From the NCBI GenBank assembly GCA_022836615.1, contig MU405411.1, positions 1 through 48,228 of the forward strand: 48,228 bases of DNA, written 5' to 3'. Below the pieces are notes generated by a model. It had not been told where the DNA came from, did no database searches, and saw nothing but the letters and a program-made list of their open reading frames with translations. Position numbers and translations under genes: made by a program. The number at the start of each line of letters is the position of its first letter. The stretch's first letter is position 1. Below, in pieces: positions 11,242 to 25,448 of the stretch. The DNA is from Annulohypoxylon bovei var. microspora (Eukaryota > Ascomycota > Sordariomycetes > Xylariales > Hypoxylaceae).

Positions 11242-14200
11242 TTTTATTTTTATTTAATATTATAAGCTTTAAAAAATTTCGAATTTTTAAGTATTATTAA
11301 ATTAAATTTTATTTTAATATATATATTTATTAAATTTTAAAGTTTCGATTTTTTAAATTAATAAAATTTATTATTAAACGATTTATACGTTTTAATTAAT
11401 CTTTAATTAATTATTTAAAAATTAAAAATGTCGACCTTTAATTTAAATTTAAATTTTTTAATTATTAATATATTATTAATAATATTAACGTTTATGGAGT
11501 TTTTTATAATTTTTTTATTAATTTGAAAAAAGATTTTTAAATTAAAAAAAAATGTTTTATTATTTAAGTTTTTTATAAAGTTTATTAATTTATATTATAA
11601 AATATTTTACATTTTTAATTTTTAAAAGAAAATTTAAAATTTCGATTTTTTACTTATAAAATGGTGTCGTTTATGTTTTATATATCGTGTTTATATTAAT
11701 ATTAAATTATTATTATAAAAATTTTTCTTAAATCGTGTTTTTAAAAAATTGAATATTTTTTTTTTAATTTAACATAATATGCTTATTATTTTAATTGTTC
11801 GGATTATTTTTTTTAATTTTTAAAAATAATTTAATTATATAAAACTTATTTTTTTATTTAAAAAAAAAGAAATTTACCGTTTTAATGTCGATTAATTATG
11901 CTTCGAATTCTTTGTGTATATTTTTTTCCTTTTATTATTAATAAACTTCGTTTTTTTAAAAAAAAAGTTTTTAATAATTAATTATACGTTTAATATAATT
12001 ATTAAAAAAAATTTAAATTTTATTACGAATTAACCGAATAATTAAATATATCGTAAAATCTTAAAATACGTTATTATTTTTATAAACGATGTTTTTTTTA
12101 TTATTAAAATATTATTTCGATTAATTTAAAATGTTTTCGGCGATATATATGTAATATAATATACATTTAACGCATTAATTAAATTTTTTTTTTTATTTTA
12201 AAGTTACGGAAATTTATTATAATAAAAGTTTTATTATAATTAAAACGTAATAATTATTAATATTTCGATGTTTTATTTAATGATAATTTTTAAAATATTT
12301 AAATAAATAAAAATAATATTATATTATTTTAAATCTTTTTTAATGTTATATATATTAAAAATATAAAAATAAAAGTGATTAATAAAACGATTTATATTTT
12401 TTTATAAAAATATAATTTTATATTTAATAACTTTATATTAAATAATAATATTTATTTAAATTTTAATCCGAATATTTTTATATATTTTACGAATGTAATT
12501 AATGTTAATAAATAATTATATATAAAATTTAAAGAAAAAAATATAAATAATAATTTAAAAAAATAAAAGTTTATTTATTTATTTTATAATATAAACCATT
12601 TTAATTATATTTTTTAAAATAAGTTTTTTATATTCGTAATAAATGAAATGTAATTAAATTTTTTAATAAATTAAAATAATAATTTTACGGAAAATGCGGA
12701 GGTTAAAATTTATTTGAAAATCATGTTTTTAAGATTTTTTTTAAAATAAATTAATTAAACGAATAATGTTAAAAAGGTATAATTTATGTTTAAATTTATT
12801 CGCTCCGAATTTTAATAATTATTTTTTAATAAAATTTAAAAAAGCTTTATTATTTCGAAGTTTATTAACGGGAAATTATATACTCGCGTTTTATTAAATA
12901 ATAAGTTTTTTAATATTTAAAATTTTTATTATTTTATATTAATTTTTTTTAAATTGTTTTTATATAATTAAAATAAGCTTATTATTTTCGATTTTAATTA
13001 ACGGCAAAAATTAAATTATTATAATGAAATAAATTTTAATTTAAAAACGTAAAATAATATTTTATTTTAATTATTTATATATTTTCATTTAATTATTAAT
13101 AATAAAATAATTAAGTTTTTATTAAATTATAATAATATGGTGTTATAACGGTTACGTATTTTTATTTATTTATATTTAATCGAATTATTAAAAATAATAA
13201 TAATCGAATTAATTATATATAAACGAATAAGTTTTTTTTCGAATATATATATTATATATATAATATAATTATTTAAAAATAATTTCTTTAAGTTATTAAT
13301 AATTTAAAATATCGTAAATTTATTAATAATTTAAACACTCGTTATTTTTAATATAAAATTATTATATTTAATAAATAATAATTTTTATTAAATAAAAAGA
13401 AAATTTAATAAAAAAATAAAATAAAAAGTTTAATAATAAAAAATGGCTTTTTAACGATTTAATTTATTATTAATTTAAATAATATATTATTATTTATTTA
13501 TATGTTTATCGGTTAAAAGTTCCGAAATAATTAATATATAAATTAAATTAAAAATAACTTCGAAAAGTATTTTATAAATAAATATTAATTTATGGTGAAA
13601 AAAATTAATTAAAATTTTATTATATTTATAATATAATTTCATTATTATATAAACGCCTTTTTCGATAAAGATATTTAAATTACCATAAAAAATAATATTT
13701 TTAATTTTATTAATAATTATTTTAAAATTTTTAAAATTAATAAACATAAAGCTTTTCATTTATATAATTTTCTTTAATTTTATAAAAATATTAATGTTAA
13801 AAACATCATTGTAAATTTATTAAAAGTTAATAATTTTAAAAATATTATAGTTTTTATACGATAAGTTAATAAACACTTTTAAAAATTTTTTAATAAAACG
13901 ATATTAAAAAAATGTATTTAAAATTTTAAATAATTTAAACCTTTTAAAAATTTATAATATAACTTAAATTAATTAAAATTAAAATAAAAAAATAAAGTTA
14001 AGTTTATTATTATTATAATTTAAGTTTATTATTATATTACGATTTATTATAAGTATAATAAAATTAATAAATTAAAAAAATAAAAGAAAGGTTTATATTT
14101 TACGAAAACATTAAAATTTAAATTTCTTTAAAAAATTAATAAATTCATTTATTTTAATAAAAATAACACGTTACATATTAAAAGGTTTATAAACCATTAT

Positions 14201-15402
14201 ACCCGTTAAAATAAAATCATTATAATTATTTTATAATATAATTATAATTTTAAATTAATTTTTACGAAATTATATACCATTTCATTAATATATTACATAA
14301 TAAATTATACCATTAAAATAAAAAAAAACAACGTAAATAAATTTAATTTATTAATTACTTTTTTCGTTATATTTATTAAATCCTTTAATTTTATTAATAT
14401 TTTAAATAAAAATAAAATTATTTAAAAGCTTTTAATTAAAATATTAAATAAAATATTTTCAAATCGCGAACTTTTTTTTATCGATATTTATAATTACATT
14501 TTCGGATATAATACTTATTATAATTTCGAGAAAAATTAACGTTAATTTCATTATAATATTATATATTATATTATCCGCCGTTTTTAATTTTATTTACGTT
14601 ATTTTATATTTTAAATGTTTAATAAAAATGTTTAATTTACATTAAAACCAATTATATTTTTTTTAAAACGGTGGTATTAAACCTTTTATTTTAAACGTGT
14701 ATTTATATTAAAAAATTTTTAGGTTTTTTTTTTTTTTCCTTTAAATATAACCTTTCATAATGTACGGGAAAATATGGCTTTTTGCAAGTTTTAAGATATT
14801 TTAACCTTTTTAAAGTTATGGGGATTTTTAAAAAAAAAAAAAAAATTAAAAAAAATTTTCTTCGTAAAAAGTTATTTAATTAAGAATTTTAAAACATGTG
14901 ATAATAATTGAGATTAATGGGAAAAAGGTGGAAAAAAAGGTAAAATTTATTTAAAAAATAAAATATTAAGTTAATAATAATTAAATTTTATTTAATTTAC
15001 TTTATATTAAAAATAAAAATAATTAATATATAAATAACTTTTTATTAAAAATAAAAATAATAATAATTTATATTTAAAATATAAATAATTTTTTATTTTT
15101 AATGGGAAAAGTAATAATATTATGTAAGTAATTTATTTTATATTAATAATAATTAAAATAATAAGCTTGTTTTTTATTTTCAATAAAAAATAACATTATT
15201 AATATTATAAATATAAAATGCAATTATTTTATTTATTATATAAGTTATTTATTTTATAATAATAATAATTAAATTATAATTAAATTATTATTTATTTTTA
15301 ATGAGAAATATTATATAATTTATATAAACCTTTTTCTTTTATTTTTATTTTTAATTTATTAATATTAATTTAAATTTAATAAATAAATAATCTTTTATTA
15401 TA

Positions 15403-15464
15403 ATATATTAATTAATTAATTAAACGATTAATTAAATAATTAATTAATATATTAATTAATTAAA
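15403..15464. repeat. TTAATTAA-rich palindromic low-complexity patch
   Basis: About 60 bp are built almost entirely of overlapping TTAATTAA and ATTAAT units, interrupted once by ACG. The segment can pair with itself. In such AT-rich sequence it may be a by-product of composition. Confidence 0.5.
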
Positions 15465-17939
15465 TGAATAAATATTTTCATTTATTTATATTAATATTTT
15501 TCTTTGTTTAAATTTATTAAATTTATAACACTTATAATTAATAATATTTAAATTAATAAATATTTTATTAAATTATATATTAATATTAATATTAATATTA
15601 AATATTAAAAAACCATTGTTTTTTAAAAGTAATGTAATAAATATTAAAAGGTTTTATTATAAATTTATTATTTAAATATTTATTATTTACATTATTATCA
15701 TTAAAATTAAAATTAAAAGAAAATAACGTCAACGACATAAACCCATTTAAATTAAAAATTTATAAAAACTTTTGAAATTAAAAACTTTCTTTATTAATAT
15801 TTATATTACATTTATTATAATATTTTTTAAAACTTTTTTCCTTATTTATAAAACATATTATCTTTCTTTTTTTAATTAAATAAATTTAATAATAATTTTT
15901 ATTAACTTTACTTTAAAAACGTTTTTTTATATAATTAAAAGGTGGCGTTAATTTATAAACTTTAAGTATTAATTTAATAATTTTAAAAATAATATTAAGG
16001 AAAAACCTAAGCGCATTTAATTCGCATATGTAAATTTAATAATTATTTCACTTAATTAAAAAAAACCAAAGTATACACTTTTAAAATATAAACCAAGTAA
16101 ACGTAATAAACATACATTTATAAGAAATATTATAAATATTATAATATTTATAATTATAAAACCATATTTTTTATTTAAAAATATAATAAAATTATAAATA
16201 TAAAAAATAAAATATAATTTCGTACTTTTCGTTAATAAATTTCAAAAATATAATAAACTTTAATTTATTAATTATATAATGAACGTTAAAATAAAATAAC
16301 ATTTCGTTATTTATATTATTTATTAATTATAAGTTTTCGTTTTTTTTACTTTATATATATCGGAACATATTATTTATAATAAATCATAAAGCGATAAAAA
16401 CAAATATAATATATAAATATTAAATATTATAATATAATTAAATAACTTAATAATATTCGTTATAAATAATAATAACGTTATAAAATATTTTCTTTAAAAT
16501 TAACTTTTTTTATATTAAAATAAAATATATTTTAAAATCACGCCATATAATTAATAAATTCTTATAAGGAAAAACTTAATAAAAGAAATTAAACGTAATA
16601 AAATATTTATTTATTATATATATAATTAATAAAAAACGTAATAATATAATTTAATAAAATATATTAAAAAATTTAAAAGTATTAACCTTTTAAAAAACTT
16701 AGAATAAAAAAGTAATATTTTTTCTTTTAAAAGATATTATCGATAAAGTAAGAAATAATAAATGTTATTTTTAAAAATTTTTTAATTAAATATAAATTTA
16801 ATATATTATTATATTTGTTATAAAACCATACGTTTTTAATTAAGATATAATAAATAATATATACCACATTATAATTAACACCGTTATCGTTTATTATACG
16901 GAAAAGTAATAATAAAGAAAAACCTTTTAAATAACCAAGGTAATAAATTTAAATAATTAAAATAATTAATTATATTACATTATTAATATTTAATATATAA
17001 ATTAATAATAAAAGTTAAATAATAAGGTTTAAATAATTTTTAAATTCTATTATAAAATAATTAAATATTTTATAATTATAATTATTTTTTAAAAAAAATA
17101 AAAAATATAAATAAGGTTTAAATTAAATTAAAATTATTAATAATAAAAAAATAAGTTTTTTATTTTAATAAAAAAAAAGCAAATTATAATATTATATTAT
17201 ATTATAAGCATTTTCCAAGTTATAAATAAACTTATATTAAAGTTTAATATAAAGTTATTATTAAATGAAATTTAATAATTTTTATTATATTTATAAAGGA
17301 TAATAATAATATATCCATTAAAAACCAATTAATATTCACGTTAATTATAATAAATAATAATTATTATTTAAAAAGTTATAAATAATATTATTATTTAAAA
17401 AATTATTTAAAAAAGTTTATAATTAAATTTAATAAATATAAAAAAATTTAAAATAAGATTTTATAACTTTTATTATAATACATATATATATTTAAAACTT
17501 TTATAAATTAATAATTTATTTTAATTTAAATTAAAAACACATACTTTTTTAAAAGGTTTTTATTATTTTTTAAACCTTTAAATCTTAACTTTAATTTACC
17601 TTTAACTTTAATTTAATTATTAATTTTATATAAACGAAAATAACTTAAATATAAAAAAAGAAGTATTTATATAAATAAATTAAAAACTTATTTATATTTT
17701 ATTAATAATATATATATTTATATTTAATTATTTTAATTAAACTTATAAATTAACTTTTTTAAAGCTTAAAATTTATAATATTTATAATTTATAATTTTTA
17801 TTTACATTAAATAATTAAAAAGTTTTCGGAAAATATAATTATAATTAAATAATTTTTTAAATAATAACCTTTTTAATATAAATACTTAAAATATAATTAT
17901 ATAAAAAAAATTAAAAGTAAATTTAAGTATAAAAATATT

Positions 17940-18440
17940 ATATACGATTTTATTAAAGGTTATACCTTGCGATTTATAAATAATAATTATGTAATAAATA
18001 ATAAAAATAAATTATTTTTAATGGCATATATTATTATTAACGATAAAGTTTTAACGAATACGCTTTATAAAAATTATAAACTTTTTATTAAAGTTTTAAA
18101 ATTCTTTGTTTAATAATAAGTAAAAAAAAAGGTCGATATATTTATTTTAAATAATTATAATTATTTAAAAAAAATTATTAAAAATGTTAAAATTTTTCAT
18201 TTAAAATATATTATGAACGGTATTTTAAACATTATTAATTAAATTAACATTACTTTAAATATTATAAATTAATATAACTTAATAACCAATGTATATAAAG
18301 AAAAATTTAAATAAATTTTTAATTACATAAAATTTAATATAAATTACATTCATGCTTATATTTACGGTTTTAATATAAATAATAATAATGTTAAAATTTA
18401 ATATATATTATTAATTAAATTCGTTTATTTATAACTTCGT
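17940..18440 (+). pseudogene. Unidentified coding-like relic, + strand
   Basis: Several + strand stretches here have few stops and a mixed residue content: hydrophobic blocks alternating with N, D and K, for example IHAYIYGFNINNNN near 18350-18390. This differs from the flanking low-complexity A/T runs. No family motif is recognisable to me. It could be part of the pol or transposase of an old element. It is only a candidate for profile searches. Confidence 0.3.
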
Positions 18441-19116
18441 GGAATATATATATAAAACACTTTTAAAATTAATAACCTCGTTTTTTTAAAAGTTTATTAC
18501 ATATTAAAACATTAATAACTTTTATAAAAAAACCGAAACTTTTATTTAACGTAACTTAAAAAAAACTTATTAAAACAAAGTTTACTTTTTTTTAAATTAT
18601 TATTATATAATAATAAAAAATATAAAACGGTTAAAAAAATAATAAAAATTACGTTTAAAAATTTCATTTTTTTTTAAATAATTATTATTAATGTATAAAG
18701 GTTTATTAAAAATTAAAAAAAGTTAAAAAAAATCATTAATAAATATAACGTTAATATTATTAAAAAACTCGTTATATTTAATAAAAAAAATCTTTTATAA
18801 CCGTTTATTAACTTATTTTAACCTTTTTAACCTTAATATATTTTTTTTATTAATAATAAAATAATAAACCTTATTAAATTAATATTATAAAAAACTTAAA
18901 ATAAAAATATTTTAAATTAATAACTTATAAACGTTATTTATAAAAATATAAAAAAGTAAATTAAACGTTTAACCTTTTATTTAATTACTCATAATATCGA
19001 TTAATACCGATTTTACGATAAAAAATTTTAAACTTTTAATAATAATTTAAAAATATGTAAATAAAACTTTTATTATATAAAACTTTTTAATACTTTTACC
19101 TTTATTAATTTAAATG

Positions 19117-19121
19117 CGAAA
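19117..19121. repeat. Target-site duplication of B1, left copy (CGAAA)
   Basis: CGAAA immediately precedes the LTR terminus TGTTACGGCG and is repeated exactly at 25444-25448. A 5-bp duplication is normal for Gypsy integrases. Confidence 0.9.
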
Positions 19122-19337
19122 TGTTACGGCGAGCAGGTTTTAAATCGGGACAAAGCTTATGCAATAACAAGACCACGTATTTTATTAACGAGAATATTTA
19201 AAATAAAAAGCTAAGAAAAAAGAAGTTATAAAGTGGTTTCCTTTAAAAGGTCCTTATATATTAACTTTGTGGCTGGGATATTAATTAATTGCTCCGTTAA
19301 TATACTTTAAAAATAACGGCAATTAAACGTTATTATA
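19122..19337 (-). repeat. B1 3' LTR
   Basis: This 216 bp repeat begins TGTTACGGCG on the + strand and ends CGTTATTATA, the mutated form of CGCCGTTACA. It aligns gap-free in length with 25228-25443. Its outer end is the best preserved of all family B LTRs here. Confidence 0.9.
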
Positions 19338-19340
19338 TAA

Positions 19341-19350
19341 CCTTTTTTTT
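19341..19350 (-). other. B1 polypurine tract (candidate)
   Basis: CCTTTTTTTT on the + strand is AAAAAAAAGG on the element strand, three bases from the inner edge of the 3' LTR. That is where the plus-strand primer of an LTR element lies. The same run is visible beside the B3 LTR. Confidence 0.6.
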
Positions 19351-21780
19351 AAAAAAAAGATTTAATTTATAGGAGGAATAAGTTATTTATTAATACGTTT
19401 ATAACTTACTTTTTTAATTTCCTTTTTTCTTATAATAAGTAAATCGTTTTTATTTATTATTTTTAACATTTTATTTTTTACGATAACCTTGATTTATTAT
19501 TAAAGTTTAATTAAAGAATTAACGGTTTTAAAATGTAAATTATAAAAGTTTTTTACCTTAATTAACGCGTTAAAAAAATCCTTAAAGGGGTATTACGTTA
19601 AATTAAAGTCGTAATTTACTTAATTTATTTTATATTAAAGTTTTTTTTTAAAAAACTTAAAGTTTAATATTTTAAATATTTTGTATTTTTGCTTTTTATT
19701 AATTTTTATTAAGAGCGGGGGATTTATTACTTGCCTTGGGATTAAGTTATTTAAGGCTTTAATTAATTGATTTACGTTTAAAACTTAATGGATTTTTATA
19801 TTTAAAGGTAAATCGATTTTAAAAGTGTTATAATAAAGCTTCGTTAACATTTTAAAAAAACCTGCCATTAAGTAATTTAAGCCGTTATAAAGGCGATTTA
19901 TTTATTAATTACTTTTACGAATATTTATTTAATCGCTTATTATTTAATTTATTAACCGTTTTTTTTTATTAATTTATTCGTTTTAATAATTTTATATTAA
20001 TAAAAGATTTTTATAAGCTTATTATATAACGGAAGCTTAACGTTTCATTAATAATTAAATAATGGTATAATTAAGTTTTTTTTAAAGGGTTTTAAATTTA
20101 CGAATACAAGTTTATTAATTAAAAATTATCCTTAAAACGAATTTCATTTTTATTTTTACAAAGGAAAACCTTATGCTTAAGTGTGGTTAAATAACGTATA
20201 TAAAATTTAAGCAAAATAATATTTTCGATTAATTATTTTAAAAATGATTTATAAAAGGTTATAATTTCATTTAAATGAATTAATTAAAAATCTTTGTTTA
20301 ATTATTAAATTACAAATATTTTGTTATTAACTTATAAAAATTTACTTTAATAAACTTAATTAATTCGTTTAAAAAAATAATTATAAATTAAAAACTTTTA
20401 TTAAATATAATTGTTTTAAAAGTTTTATAAATGCGTTAAACGTACTTATAATATAAATTTACAAGTTACGTAATAATATAAGTTTTATACGTAAGTAATA
20501 AAAAAGATTTTTTATTTAATCGATTAATAATTATTAAAATTAAATCGAACCTTTTGTAATTAAAAGGTATAAATTTAAAATCCATTAAAATATATTACCA
20601 CACTTATTTATTAATAAAAAAATAATTAAAATAAGCTTATTAATTTAACTTTAAAGTTTTAACTTTTTTAACATTATTTATAATAAACGTAATAATAATT
20701 TACAAATACTTCCATATTAAGCCATAAATACTTTTTTAATATTATTACACGCATTTTATTTTAACTTAAATACGCTTAATTTAAAGGACGATAAAATTTA
20801 TCGTATAATTTAATATAAAATTTCTTATTATTTAAGATTATTAACCTTTTTTTTAAAAATAATAATTTATTTTATAAAGCATACTTATTTTTTCTTTTTT
20901 TAACCCATTCGCATTACGTTTCCAACTTAATAACATTTCGATTAATTATTAAAATAACATTAATTAATTTAATATTTTAAAATAATTCTTTTTTAAAAAC
21001 TTTTATTACAATTAAAATATATTAAAGGTTAAGGAATAATAAGTTTATTAAAGGTTTATTAACCGAAGATTATAAAAGATTTATTCCATTATAAAATATT
21101 AAAGGGGGTAATAAAATAACGAACCGATTATATTCTTTAATCGTTTTTTAAATAACCAAGTTAATTACCTTTTAAAATAAAGCATTAATTATCACATTTT
21201 CTTTTTTTAAACGATAATATAATTCATAATTAAATCGAAATAAATGCTTATTTCAGCCGGCTTAACAAGAGTTTAACGTCCTTTTAATAATAAAATATTA
21301 TAATAATTAATAATTTATAAATATATTAAATTTATTATTTAATAAAACGAGCATATATTCTTAAAGTTTCATTATTATTATAATAATAAAAAACTCTTTA
21401 TTATAAATAAAATAATTATATTTTAAAAGGATTATTATTTTAAAGAAAAAAGTTATTAAATATTAATCCTTTAATTCGTTTAATTATAAAAAAATTCTAA
21501 AGATTACCCCGTTAAAAACGTTAATTTTTAACTTAACTTTTTAATTTTTATAAAAATACTTTAAGATTAAAAAAATGATTAAAATTATCTTTAACGTTTT
21601 AAATACCTTAATATACTTATTAATCTAAATTTAATACGGAATAATAATAAAGAAATATAAGGATTTTATAATTTAATTATACTTTAATATAAATTATTAA
21701 TAAAAATTATAAAAGCTTAAAAACGATTAAAATTTTTAAATTTAAGAAAATATTTTTTAATTTTAAACCGTTTTAATTTT
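19351..21780 (-). pseudogene. B1 pol relic, RNase H and integrase part
   Basis: This is the continuation of the B1 pol frame downstream of the RT. By position it should hold the RT connection, RNase H, integrase and 3' untranslated region. I followed the frame directly only at its start. Further on, stops are too dense for me to place the HHCC or D-D-E residues. Two other copies of parts of this stretch lie at 34972-35406 and 45252-47200, which would allow a consensus to be aligned. Confidence 0.55.
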
Positions 21781-22320
21781 ATTTTAATTAATGGTTATGT
21801 TAAAAATAAAGATAGTAAACTTTAAAAATTTAATTTTTATAATTAAAAACTCGTTTTTTTAAATATTAACTTATAAATTAATAAAATATAAGCGTTTTAA
21901 CATTTATTACATGTAATATTTATAAAGGAATGAATTTTTTAAATAAATTAAAATATCATTTATATACACCATGTAAAAGTCATTAAAAAACAAAAAGAAA
22001 GCTTAGTTAATATATTTTTAAAACGCATTAAACTTATTATTTAACCCGAAGGGAAGCACGCGGTATTTATACGATTTAAAACGGATTTAAAAGGTAATAA
22101 GGTTTTTTAAAGCGGGGTCCATTTTAATATAATAAAAAGCTTAATAAATGTCGAACTTTATAAAGATTTTAACTTTAGAAATTTTTTTTAACGTTTCATT
22201 AATTAAAGGAAAAAAATAACAATCCTTTTTAATATAAGCGTTTAATTCTTGGTAATTAATATAAAACCGTAGGTTATTTTTTAATTTCTTCGCGAAAAAA
22301 ACAAGGGATTTATATTTAAC
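21781..22320 (-). pseudogene. B1 reverse transcriptase relic
   Basis: On the - strand, 22320-22240 reads VKYKSLVFFAKK followed by LKNNLRFYINYQELN. This is the Gypsy RT block in which F-C-V-D-Y has become F-Y-I-N-Y. In the same frame, 115 codons later, YMVYINDILIYLKNS (21975-21931) carries the catalytic Y-x-D-D as YIND. The following codons to about 21781 (VNI*KNEFLI, then IKIKFLKFTIF) continue the RT thumb in frame. Catalytic Asp residues are changed to Asn and stops are frequent, so no activity is possible. Frame conservation shows decay by substitution only. Confidence 0.9.
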
Positions 22321-25227
22321 CGTATTAAATACAATTTACTTTTTATATAAATGATTTAATAAGTATTTTTTTAAAGCTTGTAAATGCTCCGTATTTATAT
22401 TATAAAAGGGATATAATTTAATAAAGTTAATACTTTTTTTTAAATTTATTTTATGGTTAAAAAGTTAATGAAGTAATAACGAATTATTATTTTTTTTTAA
22501 AAACATTTTAATTAAATTATAAAAGTAAAGGGAAAACCTTTTTATAATTTACTTTTAAGTAAAGTTATTTTTTTATTATAACTTTTTTTTAAAAATTAAA
22601 TTAAATTTTTAATAAAATAAAGTAAAAGCGTTTAATAGCTTATAAATTACATTGGGGCTTTATTAAAAACATAACATTCTTTTAATAAACGTTAAACTTA
22701 AAATTAAATAAACGTTTATAATGGGTGATAATGTAAAATATATTAAGGGCTTAATAAGAAGTTAAGAAAAAAAAAACGGGATAATAGCGGAAAATTATCG
22801 GTTTATTTTAATTATAAAGTTTATTATAAAATATATAAATATTATAATAATTTACTTTTCTTTTAAAGTATAAAATTAAAAGCGATTATAATGTTTTATA
22901 TCTTTTTATGTAATTTTATTTATATTTCTCCGAAAAATAAAAAATTTTAACGTAATATTAAAAATATAATAATAATAAGGAAATAATAACTTAAAAAAGA
23001 TTAATCATTAACATTAATTATTTAACATAATATTATATTCCGTTAAAAATTTAAATTTTAATATTATTTAAAATTAAAAATAATTTCTTAAATTTATTAA
23101 AAAAATAAATATATTATAAAAATTTTTACTTTACACTTAAATATTAATATAAATTATTTTATTAATCCGATTAATAATTTATTTATTAAAGCTTTTAATT
23201 ATAATAAATTAATTAAATTAAATGGTAAGGAAATTTTATATATTTATTATTAAACATACATTTTATTAATTAACAATTATATATGTTTATATTTTAATAT
23301 TTATTAACGTTTACATTATTATTATTACGCTTATATTTTATAAATAAATTAATATATTAATTATAAACTATGATCCTTTTATTATAAAGTTAAGAAAATT
23401 AAAATTAATAAAAATAAATATTAATAAATAAATATATAAAAAAGAACTTAAATTAAAGGCTTTATTTAAACATTATTTTCCTTTAATTCCAAATTAACGT
23501 TATTTTTATCGTATTTTATTACTTCTTTTTTTAAAATAATAACCATTATTTTTACTTTTACGTTACGCATTAAATAATTATTAAAAAAATGGCCTTTTTA
23601 CTTATAAAAATAATAAATTAAATCCATATTAAACGTTGCGAAAACGTTGCGTTAATAAAGAATTAAAAAAGCTTAAAAAGGTTTTTTCGTACATGCTCGG
23701 GTTATAATTTTTATAATTAAACGAAAAATGTTAAAATTAATAAAAGTTATTTTTATAACGTTAAAAATAACTTTAACCTTAAGTTAAGGTTAAGAAATTA
23801 TAAAATTAATTTTTTTTTAAGTAACTTTGGTGTATTATTAAATTAACGTTAAATAAAAATCTTTAAATTTAATAAACTTTATTTTTTTATTTAAATAATA
23901 ATAAAATACTTAAATATAAAAATCAATAATTAACTAATAATTTAATTCCTTTTTCCACTTAAATATTAAGATTTCCCTTTCATTTATTAACGATATAAAA
24001 AATGCGTAAAACTTGAAAAATTGTTCGTTTAATTACATATTAAACTTATGGAAATCATCTTTAACTTAAGCTTTAACATTAAAGTTATTATATAATAACT
24101 TTAATAAATTATATATTTATTTAACTTTAATATATTAATTAATATTATTTTTAATAAAGAAAGGTTAAAAAATTAATTTAATTTCGCTTTTAATAAATAA
24201 ATAAAACCATATAAATTAAATATATTCTTTAAAGAATTCTTATTAATTAACTTAAAACTTATTCCTTATATTTACCTCCTATTTTTTAAACGTAAAATTT
24301 AAACTATTTAATAAAAGACATAAATCCTTAATATAAATCTTTAATAAAAATAAAAATAAAATTATTAATTATATTTTAAAGGTACGCCGAAAGTTATCCG
24401 GTTCTTTAAGCTTGTTATTTTATTCCATTAAAGGGACGACCAAATTTTACAACACACAAGTTGAAATGAAAAAGTAAAAAGCGTAAAAGGGAAAAGAAAA
24501 AACAAGGGAAATAAAAGGAAAAAAAACAATTTACGATCGGTCCTTTAACGTTATTAATTTGTTTAAAATAACAAATAATATAACTTAAAGTAAATTTATT
24601 TTTGTTATATTAAGCTTTAAAGGTAAAATGGTAAAGCTTTATTATAAGTTTAATTAAAGGATACGTTTGCTTTAATTAAAAGATTTATTAATGGGTGGAA
24701 CTTTCTTTTTCCTTTTTTTCCCAAAGGGAAAAGCAAGCTTTTAATCCCATTATTAAATAATTAATCGGATAGTTTTTCGAATTATTAAAGGTTTTAACGC
24801 TTCCTTTAAAATTAAAAATTCTTTTTTAATTATAAGTAAAAACTTATTAATTCAAAATTATATAATTAAAGGAATAAAAACAAGTTTTAATTAATTAATT
24901 TAATTAATAAATAACTTAACATTTTTATTAAAACCTTTGCTTAATAATTTAAATACCATCATTAATTAATAACGAAATAAATAATATTAAAGGATATTTT
25001 ATTATAAATAAAAGCAAAGCTTTATAACCATTAATATAAAGAATTTTATTTAAAAAAATAAAAGCTTCCAAAAATTAAATACAAATTAAAAATAAAGCTT
25101 TAAATATATTATAATTTAAAAAAAATTAAATTAATACATAAACGCTTACGTATTTAAAAAAAAAAAGAATCTTAAAAATAAACCTTTAAATTAAAGAAAT
25201 AAAACAAATAAATGACTTTAAATATTA
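22321..25227 (-). pseudogene. B1 gag-protease relic and leader
   Basis: This is the interval between the 5' LTR and the RT. The CCHC knuckle relic at 23574-23615 reads YYFYK*KGHFFNNY, with Cys positions as Tyr at the exact spacing C-x2-C-x4-H-x4-C. This marks the end of gag, so gag lies mainly to its right and protease between 23570 and 22330. The leader next to the LTR (about 24370-25227) is shared almost base for base, apart from transitions, with 8870-9699 and 10210-11028. I could not fix start codons or a primer-binding site. Confidence 0.65.
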
Positions 25228-25443
25228 TATTATAATAAACAAATCTTAAATTAAAACAAAGCTTATATAACGGTAAAACCATATATTTTATTAACGAAAA
25301 TATTTAAAGTAAAAAGTTAAAAAAAAAGAAGCCACGAAGTAGTTTCCTTTAAAAGGTCCTTATATACTAGCCTTGTAGCTAAAACATTAATTAACCACTC
25401 CGTTAATATACCTCAAAAATAGCGGCAATTAAACGCCGTTACA
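25228..25443 (-). repeat. B1 5' LTR
   Basis: This 216 bp partner of 19122-19337 starts TATTATAATA (the mutated TGTTACGGCG) and ends with intact CGCCGTTACA. It is followed at once by the CGAAA duplication. Confidence 0.9.
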
Positions 25444-25448
25444 CGAAA
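25444..25448. repeat. Target-site duplication of B1, right copy (CGAAA)
   Basis: An exact match to 19117-19121, directly after the LTR terminus CGCCGTTACA. Confidence 0.9.

Larger units (their letters stand above)
11242..19116. other. Unassigned AT-rich relic region D, left part
   Basis: This is nearly 8 kb without a recognisable family. Some stretches look like decayed coding sequence: + strand at about 11430-12300, + strand at about 17940-18440, and a 270-base open frame on the - strand at 13490-13759. None shows a motif I can name. A slightly less AT-rich patch at about 14700-14930 and a TTAATTAA-rich palindromic patch at 15403-15464 are the only other landmarks. The region was continuous with 25449 onward before B1 inserted, as shown by the CGAAA duplication. 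It is probably older transposon relic, not host genes, because its decay pattern matches the neighbours. Confidence 0.5.
19122..25443 (-). mobile_element. Element B1: complete RIP-degraded Ty3/Gypsy LTR retrotransposon
   Basis: This is a 6,322 bp element on the - strand bounded by two LTRs of exactly 216 bp and a perfect 5-bp duplication (CGAAA). Reading from right to left it has the 5' LTR, leader, gag with a zinc knuckle (23574-23615), RT (22320 to about 21780), the region for RNase H and integrase, a polypurine tract and the 3' LTR. The RT places it in Ty3/Gypsy. It is the reference copy of family B, and B2, B2' and B3 align to it without rearrangement. It split region D when it inserted. 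Confidence 0.92.

Noticed and set aside
13490..13759. 89-codon open frame on the - strand in region D
   Set aside because: It is rich in I, K, N, F and Y from A/T codons, with no motif and no supporting context. I mention it in region D but do not call it a gene.
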